DNA of 64,000 bases, taken from positions 1,072,853 through 1,136,852 of the forward strand of contig JAMPAZ010000001.1 in the NCBI GenBank assembly GCA_023666965.1, given 5' to 3'. This DNA comes from Muribaculum sp. Lineage in GTDB: Bacteria > Bacteroidota > Bacteroidia > Bacteroidales > Muribaculaceae. A program made the translations under genes and the position numbers. Shown in pieces: positions 45,375-55,350 of the stretch. The notes under the pieces were generated by a model, which worked only from the letters and a program-made list of their open reading frames with translations, had not been told where the DNA came from and ran no database searches. Numbering within the stretch: the stretch's first letter is position 1; every line of letters starts with the position of its first letter.

Positions 45375-46340
45375 ATGATTGAACGCATCGTAATTATCGA
45401 CAATGTTGATCCCGTAAGCTTCTATGGCATAAATAATTGCAATATGACGCTTATCCGCAATCTGTTTCCTAAACTCAGAATGGCGGCTCGAGGTCAGGTT
45501 ATCAAAGTGATCGGAGACCAGGAGGAGACGGCTAAATTTGAGAAGAAAATTAGGGAATTAGAGGAATATTGCTCGAGATATAACAAGTTGACAGAGGACG
45601 TAATTCTTGACATCGTAAAAGGGAATGCCCCTCAAGAACTTAAGCGCGACGACGTGATAATCTACGGTATCAACGGCCGACCGATATGCGGACGAAATCA
45701 GAACCAGAAACTTCTGGTAGAAGCATTTTCAAAGAATGACCTGACATTTGCCTTGGGGCCTGCCGGTACGGGAAAGACTTACATCGCGATTGCGCTGGCC
45801 GTACGTGCGTTGAAGAACCGCGAGGTCAGAAAGATAATACTTTCGCGTCCTGCAGTGGAAGCAGGGGAAAAATTGGGATTTCTTCCGGGCGACATGAAAG
45901 ACAAGATTGATCCATATCTGCAACCACTTTATGATGCGCTTGAGGATATGATTCCTGCTGTTAAGCTTAAGGAGTACCTTGAAAATAATGTCATTCAAAT
46001 AGCTCCACTCGCATTTATGCGTGGACGTACGCTTAATGACGCGGTCATAGTGCTCGACGAGGCGCAAAACACTACCACCCATCAGATAAAAATGTTCCTG
46101 ACTCGTTTAGGTATGAACGCGAAGATGATAGTCACGGGTGACGTGACGCAGATAGACCTGCCACGTTCGGTAAATTCAGGTTTGGTTCAGGCATTGAGGG
46201 TGTTGAAAGGCGTGCAAGGAATCGGAATGGTGGAATTCGGCAAGAAGGACATCGTTCGCCATCAGCTCGTGCAACGGATAGTGGAGGCCTATCAGCAGTG
46301 GGACGACGAAAATAAATCGATAAATGAAAACCAATCATAA
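45375..46340 (+). CDS. phoH: PhoH-family P-loop ATPase
   Basis: A 321-residue cytoplasmic ATPase of the PhoH (YbeZ) group, thought to work in RNA metabolism or ribosome maturation with YbeY. Walker [15 protein letters not shown], Walker [20 protein letters not shown] and the sensor region [13 protein letters not shown] are clear. purC starts two bases after its stop. Confidence 0.94.
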   Translation: MIERIVIIDNVDPVSFYGINNCNMTLIRNLFPKLRMAARGQVIKVIGDQEETAKFEKKIRELEEYCSRYNKLTEDVILDIVKGNAPQELKRDDVIIYGINGRPICGRNQNQKLLVEAFSKNDLTFALGPAGTGKTYIAIALAVRALKNREVRKIILSRPAVEAGEKLGFLPGDMKDKIDPYLQPLYDALEDMIPAVKLKEYLENNVIQIAPLAFMRGRTLNDAVIVLDEAQNTTTHQIKMFLTRLGMNAKMIVTGDVTQIDLPRSVNSGLVQALRVLKGVQGIGMVEFGKKDIVRHQLVQRIVEAYQQWDDENKSINENQS

Positions 46341-46342
46341 TT

Positions 46343-47290
46343 ATGGCAAAAACTTTAATAAACACCGACTTTAACTTTCCGGGACAGAAGAGTGTCTATC
46401 ATGGGAAAGTGCGTGACGTTTATGACATTAATGACGACCTAATGGTAATGGTCGCCACCGACCGCATCTCGGCATTCGACGTGATTCTGCCCAAAGGCAT
46501 CCCTTACAAGGGACAGGTGCTAAACCAAATCGCGGCGAAATTTCTGGACGCAACCGCTGACATAGTGCCTAACTGGAAACTTGCCACTCCGGATCCCATG
46601 GTCACGGTAGGCCTGAAGTGCGAGGGATTCCGCGTGGAGATGATAATCCGTGGCTACCTTACGGGAAGTGCATGGCGTGATTATCAAGCCGGGGCACGTG
46701 AACTTTGCGGAGTCAAACTTCCCGAAGGAATGAAAGAGAATGAGCGTTTTCCGGAACCAATTATAACTCCTACCACTAAGGCTGAAGCCGGGCACGACGA
46801 AAACATATCGCGAGAAGAAATCATTGAGCGCGGAATAGTGGACAAGGGCGACTATGAACAGATGGAGCGCTATACTCGGGCATTGTTTAAACGCGGCTCG
46901 GAAATGGCGGCTGAGAAGGGTCTTATTCTTGTCGACACTAAGTATGAGTTCGGAAAGCGTGACGGCAAAGTTTACCTCATAGACGAGATTCATACACCGG
47001 ACTCGTCGCGCTACTTCTATGCCGACGGCTACGAGGAACGGTTTGCCAAGGGCGAGCCTCAGCGTCAGCTGTCGAAGGAGTTTGTCCGTCAATGGCTTAT
47101 AGAGCACGACTTTATGGGTAAAGCCGGGCAGAAAGTGCCGGAAATGACCGATGCTTACTGTGAGTCGGTCAGTGAACGTTACATTGAATTGTATGAGCAC
47201 ATAACCGGCGAAAAGTTTGTAAAGAGCGACGAGACCGACCTTGCAGGACGTATCTGCCGCAATGTCGAGAATTATCTCGCAACCCGATAA
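46343..47290 (+). CDS. purC: Phosphoribosylaminoimidazole-succinocarboxamide synthase
   Basis: SAICAR synthase of purine biosynthesis, joining CAIR and aspartate with ATP. In 315 residues: HGKVRDVYD, the ATP-site [25 protein letters not shown] and LVDTKYEFG, and [12 protein letters not shown] near the end. It lies between phoH and menG with 2- and 9-bp gaps, so all three are probably co-transcribed. Confidence 0.96.
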   Translation: MAKTLINTDFNFPGQKSVYHGKVRDVYDINDDLMVMVATDRISAFDVILPKGIPYKGQVLNQIAAKFLDATADIVPNWKLATPDPMVTVGLKCEGFRVEMIIRGYLTGSAWRDYQAGARELCGVKLPEGMKENERFPEPIITPTTKAEAGHDENISREEIIERGIVDKGDYEQMERYTRALFKRGSEMAAEKGLILVDTKYEFGKRDGKVYLIDEIHTPDSSRYFYADGYEERFAKGEPQRQLSKEFVRQWLIEHDFMGKAGQKVPEMTDAYCESVSERYIELYEHITGEKFVKSDETDLAGRICRNVENYLATR

Positions 47291-47299
47291 GTTGTCAAA

Positions 47300-48043
47300 A
47301 TGGAAGTCAGGGCTGAACTGGTTAATCCATACGACAATAATAGATGTAAGACGGAGCAAGTCCGTGAGATGTTTGACAGTATAGCGCCTGCCTACGACTT
47401 TATGAACCGAATGATGACGTTCGGAATCGATAAGTTGTGGCGGGCAAAGGCTGTCAAGCGTCTTAAACATCATGCGCCAAAACATATACTTGATGTGGCA
47501 ACCGGTACCGGCGACTTGGCATTGCTGTTATGTAAGGAGTTAAAGCCAAAGTCGCTCACGGGGATTGATTTGAGCTATAATATGATCGAGATTGCCCGCA
47601 AAAAGGCGGCCCGTTCGGAGCATACCGAGGGTATCGACATGGAATTTCGCACGGCAAACTGCTTGAATCTTCCATTTGCAGAGGGGGCATTTGATTGCGT
47701 TACGGTGGCATACGGTGTCCGCAATTTTGAGCGTCTTCTTCAAGGATATAAGGAGATGTTTCGAGTGCTTTCCGATGACGGGGTTTTGTGTGTAATCGAA
47801 TTGTCGACCCCTACTTCGCCGTTGGTCAAACCCCTCTACGACATCTACACCAAGTATGTTATCCCGATGGTCGGGCGTATTGTATCGCGCGATGTAAGGG
47901 CTTACAGTTATTTGCCTGAAAGTATAGCGGCGGTTCCGCAGGGCGAATCCATGGCCGCGCTTATGCGCGAAGCCGGTTTCCGCGACATAAAATATATTCG
48001 CCTGACATTCGGAACTTGCACAATATATATGGCAAAGAAATAG
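47300..48043 (+). CDS. menG: Demethylmenaquinone methyltransferase
   Basis: SAM-dependent C-methyltransferase completing menaquinone synthesis; the quinone serves the fumarate reductase encoded earlier in the window. The 247-residue protein has the UbiE/MenG signature MFDSIAPAYDFMNRMMTFGID, SAM motif I LDVATGTGDLALL, and the downstream VAYGVRNFE and LIELSTP-like (VIELSTP) motifs. Menaquinone rather than ubiquinone is expected in this phylum. Confidence 0.93.
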   Translation: MEVRAELVNPYDNNRCKTEQVREMFDSIAPAYDFMNRMMTFGIDKLWRAKAVKRLKHHAPKHILDVATGTGDLALLLCKELKPKSLTGIDLSYNMIEIARKKAARSEHTEGIDMEFRTANCLNLPFAEGAFDCVTVAYGVRNFERLLQGYKEMFRVLSDDGVLCVIELSTPTSPLVKPLYDIYTKYVIPMVGRIVSRDVRAYSYLPESIAAVPQGESMAALMREAGFRDIKYIRLTFGTCTIYMAKK

Positions 48044-48059
48044 CGGTCACGTTGTAAAC

Positions 48060-48085
48060 CGACGGTTTTGTTTATAAAACTGTCG
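48060..48085 (+). terminator. Hairpin after menG
   Basis: CGACGGTTTT (48060-48069) pairs with AAAACTGTCG (48076-48085), with one G-U pair and a 6-nt loop. No T run follows, so it is a candidate terminator or mRNA end structure. Confidence 0.4.
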
Positions 48086-48201
48086 TTAGGAGCTTAATTT
48101 GAACTTTAATTTGCTTAAAGATGTTCAAATTAAGTTATTAGAGATATAATGCCCGATGAGGAATTGTTTTTCACTGTGTTTATGATAAAAATGTGAAAAA
48201 A

Positions 48202-48221
48202 AATGTGCATATTTGCACATT
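48202..48221 (+). promoter_or_regulatory. Palindrome over the likely lpxD promoter
   Basis: AATGTGCA (48202-48209) and TGCACATT (48214-48221) form a perfect 8-bp inverted repeat with a 4-bp spacer. It overlaps CATATTTG (48208-48215), a near-match to the -7 box of the lpxD promoter, so it could be a regulator-binding site. Confidence 0.4.
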
Positions 48222-48254
48222 AAAAAATTTCATAAAAATTAGATACACATAAAA

Positions 48255-49289
48255 ATGGATTTTTCCGCCGATCAAATAGCATCTCTCGTTAATGGCTCTG
48301 TAGAAGGCGACGGTTCAGTTACAGTAAACACTTTCGCCAAAATCGAAGAGGGCCATCCGGGAGCAATATCTTTTCTCGCCAATCCAAAATATATCCACTA
48401 TTTATACACTACCAAAAGTTCAATAGTCCTTGTAAGTCGTGATTTTGTGCCGGAGCATCCGGTAAGCGCCACTCTTATTCGTGTCGACGATCCGTACGCA
48501 ACAGTAGCTTCGCTGCTTGAGATGGTGAGCAAAATGACGTCCCATCGTCCGTCGGGGGTAGAGCAACCTGTGCATATCGATGAAAGTGTGGCGGTGGCCG
48601 ACGACTGCTATGTCGGGTCGTTTACATATATAGATAAGGGAGCGAAGATAGGCAAGGGCGTGCTGATCTATCCGCAATGTTATATAGGAGGCGGCGTTGA
48701 AATCGGCGACAATACTACCTTGTACCCCGGAGTAAAGATTTATTATGGATGTAAAATCGGATCTAACTGTATTTTGCACAGCGGGGTAGTGGTCGGCGCA
48801 GACGGTTTTGGATTTGCCCCGGTTAATGGGGTTTACAATAAGATTCCTCAGATGGGCAATGTCGTTATTGAAGACGATGTTGAGATTGGAGCCAATACTA
48901 CTATAGACAGGGCGATGCTCGGCAGTACCCGAATACGCAAGGGTGTCAAACTTGACAATTTGATAATGGTGGCACATAACTGTGAGGTCGGAGAAAACAC
49001 TGTCATGGCCTCTCAGGTAGGTGTGGCCGGATCGACTAAGGTTGGGTCGGGATGTGTCGTCGGCGGTCAAGTCGGCTTTGCCGGTCACCTCCATATCGGC
49101 GACAATACTCAGATTGGTGCTCAATCAGGTATCCCAAAAAGCGTCAAGGCCAACAGCCGCATTATGGGTTATCCAGCCGTAGAATACGGCGAATTTGCTC
49201 GCCAAACCATAAATGTGAAAAATCTGTCGAAACTTTACGAAAAGGTTCGTGAGCTGGACAAGAAGATAAATCAGAATTCAAAAAAATAA
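48255..49289 (+). CDS. lpxD: UDP-3-O-(3-hydroxyacyl)glucosamine N-acyltransferase
   Basis: Third enzyme of lipid A synthesis. The 344-residue protein has an N-terminal uridine-binding domain (FAKIEEGHPGAISFLANPKY) and a left-handed beta-helix of hexapeptide repeats with the catalytic His in VAHNCEVGENT. The C-terminal helix (KNLSKLYEKVRELDKKI) is typical. Followed by lpxC-fabZ and lpxA, 14 and 24 bp apart, making a lipid A operon. Confidence 0.96.
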   Translation: MDFSADQIASLVNGSVEGDGSVTVNTFAKIEEGHPGAISFLANPKYIHYLYTTKSSIVLVSRDFVPEHPVSATLIRVDDPYATVASLLEMVSKMTSHRPSGVEQPVHIDESVAVADDCYVGSFTYIDKGAKIGKGVLIYPQCYIGGGVEIGDNTTLYPGVKIYYGCKIGSNCILHSGVVVGADGFGFAPVNGVYNKIPQMGNVVIEDDVEIGANTTIDRAMLGSTRIRKGVKLDNLIMVAHNCEVGENTVMASQVGVAGSTKVGSGCVVGGQVGFAGHLHIGDNTQIGAQSGIPKSVKANSRIMGYPAVEYGEFARQTINVKNLSKLYEKVRELDKKINQNSKK

Positions 49290-49303
49290 AAATATATACA
49301 CAA

Positions 49304-50686
49304 ATGAAGCAGTGTACTCTTAATGATTCGTTCAAGGTTCACGGAAAAGGCCTTCATACCGGATTAAGTATTGAAGCCGAATTTTGTTCGGCCGAAGACA
49401 ATTATGGTTATAAAATCCAACGCGTAGACCTTCCTGGTGAGCCTATCATTGACGCTCTTGCTGAGAATGTAGTGGCAACTAACCGCGGAACGGTGCTAAG
49501 TAAGGGCGATGTTAAAGTCAGCACCGTAGAACACGCACTTGCCGCACTCTATGCCTATGGCATCGACAACTGTCTGATAAAAGTAAATGCTCCGGAAATT
49601 CCTATTCTCGACGGAAGCGCCAAAGTCTATTGCGAAAAAATCGTGGAAGTCGGCATCAAGGAGCAGTCAAGCGATAAGGATTTCTACGTTGTTAAACAGA
49701 AGATAGAAGTGCGCGACGACACAACCGGATCGTCTATCGTGGTTCTTCCGGACGATGAGTTCAGCATTGACACTATGGTTGAATTTAATTCGCCCGTTCT
49801 GACTAACCAGTTTGCTACGCTTGAGAAGCTTTCTGACTTCCCGCGAGAGATTGGCGCAAGCCGTACGTTTGTGTTCGTCAGAGAGGTTGAACCTTTGGTT
49901 AAAGGCAATCTTATCAAAGGTGGCGACCTTGACAACGCCATAGTTATTTATGACTCGCCAATGGAGCAGGAGGAGCTTGATCGTCTTGCCGACATCATGG
50001 GTGTGCCTCACAAAAATGTGACAGAGTTTGGGTATATAAATGATTTCCCGCTTTTTGCCGACAATGAACCTGCGCGTCACAAGTTGCTTGATGTGCTTGG
50101 CGATATTTCTTTGATAGGTCGTCCTTTGAAAGGTAAAGTATTGGCAACCCGTCCGGGACACTCGATAAACACCGCTTTTGCCAAGAAGATAAGAAAAGAG
50201 ATAAAGCGTCAGGAGATTCAGGCTCCGGTGTATAATCCGTCGGCAGAGCCGCTTATGGACGTTAACCGTATTCGCGAGTTGCTCCCTCACCGTTATCCCT
50301 TCCTTTTGGTGGATAAAGTCATTGAAAAGGGCGAGAATTATATAGTCGGGCTTAAAAATGTCAGTGGAAACGAACCGTTCTTCCAGGGCCACTTCCCGCA
50401 GGAACCGGTGATGCCCGGTGTTTTACAGGTTGAGGCGATGGCTCAGACCGGAGGTCTGCTTGTGCTAAGTACGGTTGATGATCCTGAGAAGTATTCGACA
50501 TATTTTATGAAGATAGATAATGTTAAGTTCCGCAATAAGGTCGTGCCGGGCGATACTCTGATTTTCCATGTGTCGTTTATGACTCCTCTGCGTAGAGGTT
50601 GCGCGATGATGAAGGGTTACGCTTTTGTGGGCGAGAAGATTGTAACGGAATGCGAATTTATGGCGCAAATTGTTAAAAATAAGTAA
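49304..50686 (+). CDS. lpxC-fabZ: LpxC-FabZ fusion protein
   Basis: Bifunctional enzyme: residues ~1-300 are the zinc-dependent UDP-3-O-acyl-GlcNAc deacetylase LpxC, and ~310-460 the 3-hydroxyacyl-ACP dehydratase FabZ. LpxC signatures are [26 protein letters not shown] (zinc His), DGSAKVYCE, and [20 protein letters not shown] (seen as [16 protein letters not shown]). FabZ has [14 protein letters not shown] and [23 protein letters not shown] with the catalytic His and Glu. The fusion is a known trait of Bacteroidetes and is good phylum evidence. Confidence 0.97.
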   Translation: MKQCTLNDSFKVHGKGLHTGLSIEAEFCSAEDNYGYKIQRVDLPGEPIIDALAENVVATNRGTVLSKGDVKVSTVEHALAALYAYGIDNCLIKVNAPEIPILDGSAKVYCEKIVEVGIKEQSSDKDFYVVKQKIEVRDDTTGSSIVVLPDDEFSIDTMVEFNSPVLTNQFATLEKLSDFPREIGASRTFVFVREVEPLVKGNLIKGGDLDNAIVIYDSPMEQEELDRLADIMGVPHKNVTEFGYINDFPLFADNEPARHKLLDVLGDISLIGRPLKGKVLATRPGHSINTAFAKKIRKEIKRQEIQAPVYNPSAEPLMDVNRIRELLPHRYPFLLVDKVIEKGENYIVGLKNVSGNEPFFQGHFPQEPVMPGVLQVEAMAQTGGLLVLSTVDDPEKYSTYFMKIDNVKFRNKVVPGDTLIFHVSFMTPLRRGCAMMKGYAFVGEKIVTECEFMAQIVKNK

Positions 50687-50710
50687 ATCGAAGAAAATAC
50701 ATTTATTGAT

Positions 50711-51487
50711 ATGAAGCAACCCTTAGCATATATACATCCTGCGGCAAAAATTGCACCAAGCGTGGTTATTGATCCATTTGTCACTATAGATCAAAATGTT
50801 GAAATCGGTGAAGGCACACGAATTGGAAGCAATGTCACGATTATGGAGGGCGCCCGCATTGGTAAAAACTGTACGATTTTTCCCGGAGCCGTAGTCGGAG
50901 CCATTCCACAGGACTTGAAATTCCGTGGCGAAGAGACTCTGGCCATTGTCGGCGATAATACCACACTTCGCGAGTGTGTGACCATTAACCGAGGGACTGC
51001 CGCGCGTGGAAAGACTGTGGTGGGAAATAATTGCCTTATCATGGCTTATTGCCATGTGGCACACGATTGTGTGGTCGGAGACAATGTGATTATGTCGAAC
51101 GCGACCCAACTCGCCGGAGAAGTGGTTGTCGATAACTTTGCTGTTATCGGCGGAGGCACTTTGGTGCATCAATTTTGCCATATCGGTCCGCATGTGATGG
51201 TGCAGGGCGGAGCGTTGGTTAATAAGGACATCCCTCCGTATGTTAAGGCAGGGCGTGATCCTATCGCATACGCCGGAGTAAATTCAATCGGATTGCGCCG
51301 CCGTAATTTCTCAAATGAGCAGATTCGTGAGATTCAGGAGATTTACCGTTATCTCTATCTCTCCGGTCTTAATGTGACTGATGCCATTGAACGTATAGAG
51401 GCGGAACTTCCGGCTACTAAGGAACGTGACGAAATAATTCTCTTTATCCGTAATGCAAAGCGCGGTATTATAAGGGGATATGTTTGA
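50711..51487 (+). CDS. lpxA: UDP-N-acetylglucosamine acyltransferase
   Basis: First enzyme of lipid A synthesis. The 258-residue beta-helix protein opens IHPAAKIAPSVVIDPFVTID, has the catalytic His in YCHVAHDCVVGDN, and the GLRRRNFSNEQIREIQE C-terminal helical part. Last gene of the lpxD-lpxC/fabZ-lpxA operon; a strong terminator follows. Confidence 0.97.
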   Translation: MKQPLAYIHPAAKIAPSVVIDPFVTIDQNVEIGEGTRIGSNVTIMEGARIGKNCTIFPGAVVGAIPQDLKFRGEETLAIVGDNTTLRECVTINRGTAARGKTVVGNNCLIMAYCHVAHDCVVGDNVIMSNATQLAGEVVVDNFAVIGGGTLVHQFCHIGPHVMVQGGALVNKDIPPYVKAGRDPIAYAGVNSIGLRRRNFSNEQIREIQEIYRYLYLSGLNVTDAIERIEAELPATKERDEIILFIRNAKRGIIRGYV

Positions 51488-51522
51488 TATTAGATAGTGT
51501 TTTGCTACCGGTTTTTTAGGAG

Positions 51523-51556
51523 ATGCGCTCTCGCAATGCGGAGCGCATTCTTTTTT
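51523..51556 (+). terminator. Rho-independent terminator of the lpx operon
   Basis: ATGCGCTC (51523-51530) pairs with GAGCGCAT (51541-51548) around a 10-nt loop and is followed by TCTTTTTTG. Confidence 0.75.
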
Positions 51557-51565
51557 GTCGTTTTA

Positions 51566-51600
51566 CCGGGGGTTCGCAAAGCTCACCCCCGGCTACATAA
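51566..51600 (-). repeat. Short hairpin related to the intergenic element (weak copy 4)
   Basis: CCGGGGGT (51566-51573) pairs with ACCCCCGG (51585-51592). On the minus strand it is preceded by TTATGTAGCC, the same GTAGCCGGG box that opens the hairpin in the other copies. The inner sequence is different, so the relationship rests on the short box only. Confidence 0.4.
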
Positions 51601-51635
51601 AGATTTTGGATACCTGCACCAAGAGATTTTGAGTT

Positions 51636-52079
51636 TTATTCGTCAATTATTTCTGACGCGTCCTTCATTTCTTCGTATTCGAGCCAATCGGGGTCGTTTT
51701 CGGTGTATATGCTTATTGGCAGAAGGTCAAAAGGCGCTAATGCCTGGTTGATTTTTTTTTCAAAAATGTGGACAGAGGTAGTATAAAATACCCAGTTGCG
51801 TTCGCCGTCTCCGGTATATATTCCAGTCAAAATAGCTACGGGATCTTTTGTGAACGTCTCCTGTATGGCTTCTTGTACGGCCTCCATTACGGTTGACGTA
51901 GGCACGTCGGGCATACCCGATGAATCGCTCGGATATTTCCATGTTATCTCGACCCGGATTTTATATTTGCCGGATTCCTTGGCTTGTTCTACACCTCGAC
52001 GGCCTGTGACCATTATCAGTTTGCCGTCAGCGCTTTCTGTTGGCGATGTCCACCAATCATTACCGATTTTTATTGCCAT
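51636..52079 (-). CDS. DUF695-like protein
   Basis: A 147-residue soluble protein with no signal peptide. The strands TWKYPSDSSGMPDV, ILTGIYTGDGERNWVFYTTS, and the ending DLLPISIYTENDPDWLEYEEM fit DUF695, a small family of unknown function, often a single-domain cytosolic protein. It is convergent with the lpx operon and diverges from the DUF187 gene. No partner gene suggests its job. Confidence 0.75.
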   Translation of the reverse strand: MAIKIGNDWWTSPTESADGKLIMVTGRRGVEQAKESGKYKIRVEITWKYPSDSSGMPDVPTSTVMEAVQEAIQETFTKDPVAILTGIYTGDGERNWVFYTTSVHIFEKKINQALAPFDLLPISIYTENDPDWLEYEEMKDASEIIDE

Positions 52080-52217
52080 ATAGTTTGTTTTGGGCTAAAT
52101 TAATGAAATCTGCTTGAATAGAAAAGATTTAACTATAATTTTTTGCTCTGTTTTTATAATTTGAGTATTTTCGTGGAGTTAAGAGATTATTATACAACCT
52201 CTAAAATTAATTCCGGG

Positions 52218-53429
52218 ATGCATAAAATTCTATCTGCTATATTTTCGCTTTTGTTTACTTTGACGGTCTTTGCATCGAGTCCGTCGGAGGTCCGAGCCGT
52301 GTGGCTGACTACGAACGGCGGTCTTGACTGGCCTGGCAAGATTATGTCGGAAGCCGGTCAAAAGAAAGCCATGAAGGAAATGCTTGATAGGCTAAAGGAC
52401 GCTAATTTCAACTTAGTGATTTTTCAGGTTCAGGCAAATGGAGATGTACTTTGGAATTCGTCGGTGCAACCGGCTATGGAGGCAGTCACGGGAGATGCTT
52501 CGAAACCGCTGAGCTATGACGTCTGCCGTTTCGTGATAGATGAGTGCCATGCCCGGGGAATGGAGTGCCATGCTTGGATAGTGCCTTTTAGAATAGGGTC
52601 ACGCAAGTTTTCGGCCCGTTATTCAGCGAATCGGGTTAAGCATCCGTCTAAGTCGCATCCACAGCTCTGTTTAAGTTACAAGGGAGTGCAATATCTTGAT
52701 CCCGGAAACACCGAGACTCGGAAATATCTCTTGCGGCTATATCGGGAACTGGTGGAGAAATATGATTTCGACGGAATAAATCTTGATTATACCCGTTATC
52801 CGGGCAATGACTTTCCGGACAGTGCTACTTATGCAAAACGAAAGGATAAGAAACAATCTAGGGATGATTGGCGCCGGCAGAACATCAATTATTTTGTAGC
52901 TGAATTTTATGAGATGGCCAAATCATTAAAGCCGGATATTATGGTAGGTTCTGCTCCGATAGGTACATATAAGAATGTGGAGAATTATCGAAATGCCACT
53001 GCTTATGATACATTTCAACAAGATCCGGGTCAGTGGATTACCTCCGGTCGACACGATCTGGTGATTCCTCAAATGTATTGGGACGAGAAAGCCGGTTTTT
53101 CAGCTCATCTGAATACATGGCGTCGGACTGCTCTGCCCGCTTGTCATTTGGTGGTAGGACTTGCTCCGTACAGGATGATGGATTCCGGATGGAGCGTGGA
53201 CCAAATAGTGTCGCAAATTACAAAAGTCAGGAAGTCGGAAGGAGTAGAGGGTGTATGTTTTTTCAGAGCGGAACATGTGCTTGGAAATCATGCGAAAGCC
53301 AAGGCTCTGTATAATGTGCTTAAAAGCGATATATTTAAATATCCGGCAGATTTACCCTGGCGAATGAAGGTTGTCGGAGATAATTTGTCGGCAGACGATG
53401 GCGGAGAATTAAGTCCATTTTTGCAGTAG
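52218..53429 (+). CDS. DUF187/YddW-type glycoside hydrolase-like exported protein
   Basis: A 403-residue protein; the ATG at 52218 (MHKILSAIFSLLFTLTVFAS) gives a signal peptide, and the frame before it is not peptide-like. The body is the GH-like TIM barrel of the YddW family: EVRAVWLTTNGGLDWPG, NLVIFQVQANGDVLWNS, DFDGINLDYTRYPG with the acidic catalytic candidates, and LVIPQMYWDE. Related proteins act on peptidoglycan or polysaccharide; the substrate here is unknown. The PBP4 gene follows 40 bp later and may be co-expressed. Confidence 0.88.
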   Translation: MHKILSAIFSLLFTLTVFASSPSEVRAVWLTTNGGLDWPGKIMSEAGQKKAMKEMLDRLKDANFNLVIFQVQANGDVLWNSSVQPAMEAVTGDASKPLSYDVCRFVIDECHARGMECHAWIVPFRIGSRKFSARYSANRVKHPSKSHPQLCLSYKGVQYLDPGNTETRKYLLRLYRELVEKYDFDGINLDYTRYPGNDFPDSATYAKRKDKKQSRDDWRRQNINYFVAEFYEMAKSLKPDIMVGSAPIGTYKNVENYRNATAYDTFQQDPGQWITSGRHDLVIPQMYWDEKAGFSAHLNTWRRTALPACHLVVGLAPYRMMDSGWSVDQIVSQITKVRKSEGVEGVCFFRAEHVLGNHAKAKALYNVLKSDIFKYPADLPWRMKVVGDNLSADDGGELSPFLQ

Positions 53430-53469
53430 TTAACCAAATTGTAAAAGATACTTATAAGTTTGTCTACGC

Positions 53470-54816
53470 ATGAGAATCGGAAGTCTGTTAATGTTTGTCT
53501 GCACGTATCTTCTGGCGGTTTGCGCCGACCCATTCAGTTTTAAAGGGAGCAACAATTCGATTATCGGAGTCTACATCTCCGACTTACGCAACGGGAAAGT
53601 AATTGCCGAATATAATTCGGACCGGTCTATGATTCCGGCATCTGTTCAAAAGTGTGTGACTTCAGCTTCGGCGCAACTATTGTTGCCTCCGGATGCTCCT
53701 TTTACCACCAGGATGATGGTTCGGGGTGAAATTGACTTAGGTGTATTGGCTGGAAATCTTTACATAATCGGAGGGGGCGATCCGACGCTTGGTTCTCGTC
53801 ACTTTAGCGGAAGAAGTGGCTTTGTGTCGTCCGTGGTTGCCTGGCTAAAAGATTTGGGAGTGGATTCAATTGCAGGCGATGTTGTGATGGACGGCAGCCG
53901 TTACCCCACTATAGGGGTATCGCCTTATTGGCTGCTTGAAGATACGGCATGGGAGTACGGGGCGGGTATTTACGGTATTAACTTCCGTGACAACAGCTTT
54001 ACTATGACTCTCCGTCCGGACGGGAAGGCGGCAGATGCACTCAATAATGTCGATGTGATTAATTTGCTTAAACTTGGCGATAAAAACGACGTACAGGCAA
54101 TGAGAGGTGAGGGTTCGTCGATGCTTACCGTAATGGGCACGCTGTCGACGACGGCTTATACTTCCCGCTACTCCACGCCGTTTCCCGAATGGGATTTGTA
54201 CGACGAAATCGTTTCAGCTCTGAGCCGTTCAGATATAGGGTTAGGAGGTAAACTTGTCGACGAGGCATACGGTCAAGAGAGACATAGAGATTATGAATCG
54301 CCTGATCGTGACGAAATTCTAAAAGTTATGATGTTTAAAAGCGACAATCTTTTTGCCGAGGGAATGTTGCGAGCCATGATTGTCGATTCGTCAGAACGTA
54401 CATTCAGCAATGGCGTGGATGTCGAAAAGAGATTGTGGACGGGAGCCGGGGTTGATTTATCGGGAGTGCGTTGGCTTGACGGCAGCGGACTTGCTCCGGT
54501 AAACCGCATGTCGCCGAAAACACTTTCCGCAATACTTGGATATATGTCTAAGAGTGCAAAGTCGAAAGAGTACGTCGCTTTATTCCCTCGCGTCGGTAAA
54601 GAGGGAACTGTTGCCCGTCTGCTTGCCAAGACGCGCCTGGCAGGTAAATTGGCATTAAAGTCGGGGAGCATGAACGGTGTATTGTGCTATGCCGGTTATA
54701 AATTAGACGAGTCCGGGAGGCCGAGCCATTCGGTTGTCGTAATGGTAAACGGGGCAAGTTGCGGAAGTTCTGAAATCCGGACAGCCATCGGCCGATATTT
54801 ACTTACGTTGTTTTAA
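53470..54816 (+). CDS. dacB: PBP4-type D-alanyl-D-alanine carboxypeptidase/endopeptidase
   Basis: Periplasmic low-mass penicillin-binding protein (S13 family) trimming or cleaving peptidoglycan cross-links. The 448-residue protein has a short signal peptide, SxxK in MIPASVQKCVTS, SxN in MFKSDNLFAEGM, and KTG-like KSG in LALKSGSMNGVLCYAGY. Insert domains between SxxK and SxN fit the family. A -7-like box lies at 53455-53462, immediately before the start, so it may have its own promoter besides read-through. Confidence 0.93.
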   Translation: MRIGSLLMFVCTYLLAVCADPFSFKGSNNSIIGVYISDLRNGKVIAEYNSDRSMIPASVQKCVTSASAQLLLPPDAPFTTRMMVRGEIDLGVLAGNLYIIGGGDPTLGSRHFSGRSGFVSSVVAWLKDLGVDSIAGDVVMDGSRYPTIGVSPYWLLEDTAWEYGAGIYGINFRDNSFTMTLRPDGKAADALNNVDVINLLKLGDKNDVQAMRGEGSSMLTVMGTLSTTAYTSRYSTPFPEWDLYDEIVSALSRSDIGLGGKLVDEAYGQERHRDYESPDRDEILKVMMFKSDNLFAEGMLRAMIVDSSERTFSNGVDVEKRLWTGAGVDLSGVRWLDGSGLAPVNRMSPKTLSAILGYMSKSAKSKEYVALFPRVGKEGTVARLLAKTRLAGKLALKSGSMNGVLCYAGYKLDESGRPSHSVVVMVNGASCGSSEIRTAIGRYLLTLF

Positions 54817-54930
54817 CGCCTGTCCTAAATGCAGTTTGGACGTAGGTATAAAATGCATATAAATTGGAGTAAAGGTAGATTTAATGAAATATTTGTGACT
54901 TTAATCAGCACTTGATGTTTTATTTGTTGT

Positions 54931-54938
54931 TACCTTTG
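54931..54938 (+). promoter_or_regulatory. -7 box of the small lipoprotein-CYTH unit
   Basis: TACCTTTG fits the -7 consensus; TTG at 54912-54914 is 16 bp upstream. It lies 37 bp before the ATG at 54975 and supports that start over a more upstream one at 54954. Confidence 0.55.
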
Positions 54939-54974
54939 CACACGATTCAGTGATTGACATTATTAGTGGATAAA

Positions 54975-55349
54975 ATGAGAAAAAAATCAATTTTGGCATT
55001 GATGGTCTCAATGCTTTTTTGTCTGGTTTTAGTGTCGTGTGATGACGACCCGGATGAAGTTAGGCTTGAAGAACTTAACAAGAGCGTATGGGTCTATGTG
55101 CGGCCCACCGGCTCAGACTATCAATATAGTACGCAGTTGATGTTCTTTAACGGCAAGACGATAACTATCTATGGCGTTTCGGCGGATAGAAAATCGTTAG
55201 ACTTACTTGACACTAAAAACTTCTCTATTAAATATGGCGACTTGACAGTCGACGGAGAATTGCTTGGTAACGTGGACGACGGCTTTGTCTATTATAAGCA
55301 TAAGATTTATTATAAGACCAGTCGGTGTTTAGGGGATTATATCGAGTGA
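54975..55349 (+). CDS. Small lipoprotein of unknown function
   Basis: A 124-residue lipoprotein: signal MRKKSILALMVSMLFCLVLVSC with lipobox VLVSC, then an acidic linker (DDDPDEVRLEEL) and a beta-rich body (SVWVYVRPTG, YQYSTQLMFFNGKTITIYG). It looks like the lipocalin-type small lipoproteins common in Bacteroidales, but the family is not certain. CYTH follows two bases after its stop. Confidence 0.72.
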   Translation: MRKKSILALMVSMLFCLVLVSCDDDPDEVRLEELNKSVWVYVRPTGSDYQYSTQLMFFNGKTITIYGVSADRKSLDLLDTKNFSIKYGDLTVDGELLGNVDDGFVYYKHKIYYKTSRCLGDYIE

Positions 55350-55350
55350 T

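Noticed and set aside
46520..47485. A 321-codon antisense frame over purC and menG
   Set aside because: It runs opposite to two clearly recognised genes and its translation has no protein-family signature; long antisense frames are expected opposite codon-biased genes.
49667..50392. A 241-codon antisense frame over lpxC-fabZ
   Set aside because: The sense strand is an unambiguous LpxC-FabZ fusion; the antisense translation has no family motif.
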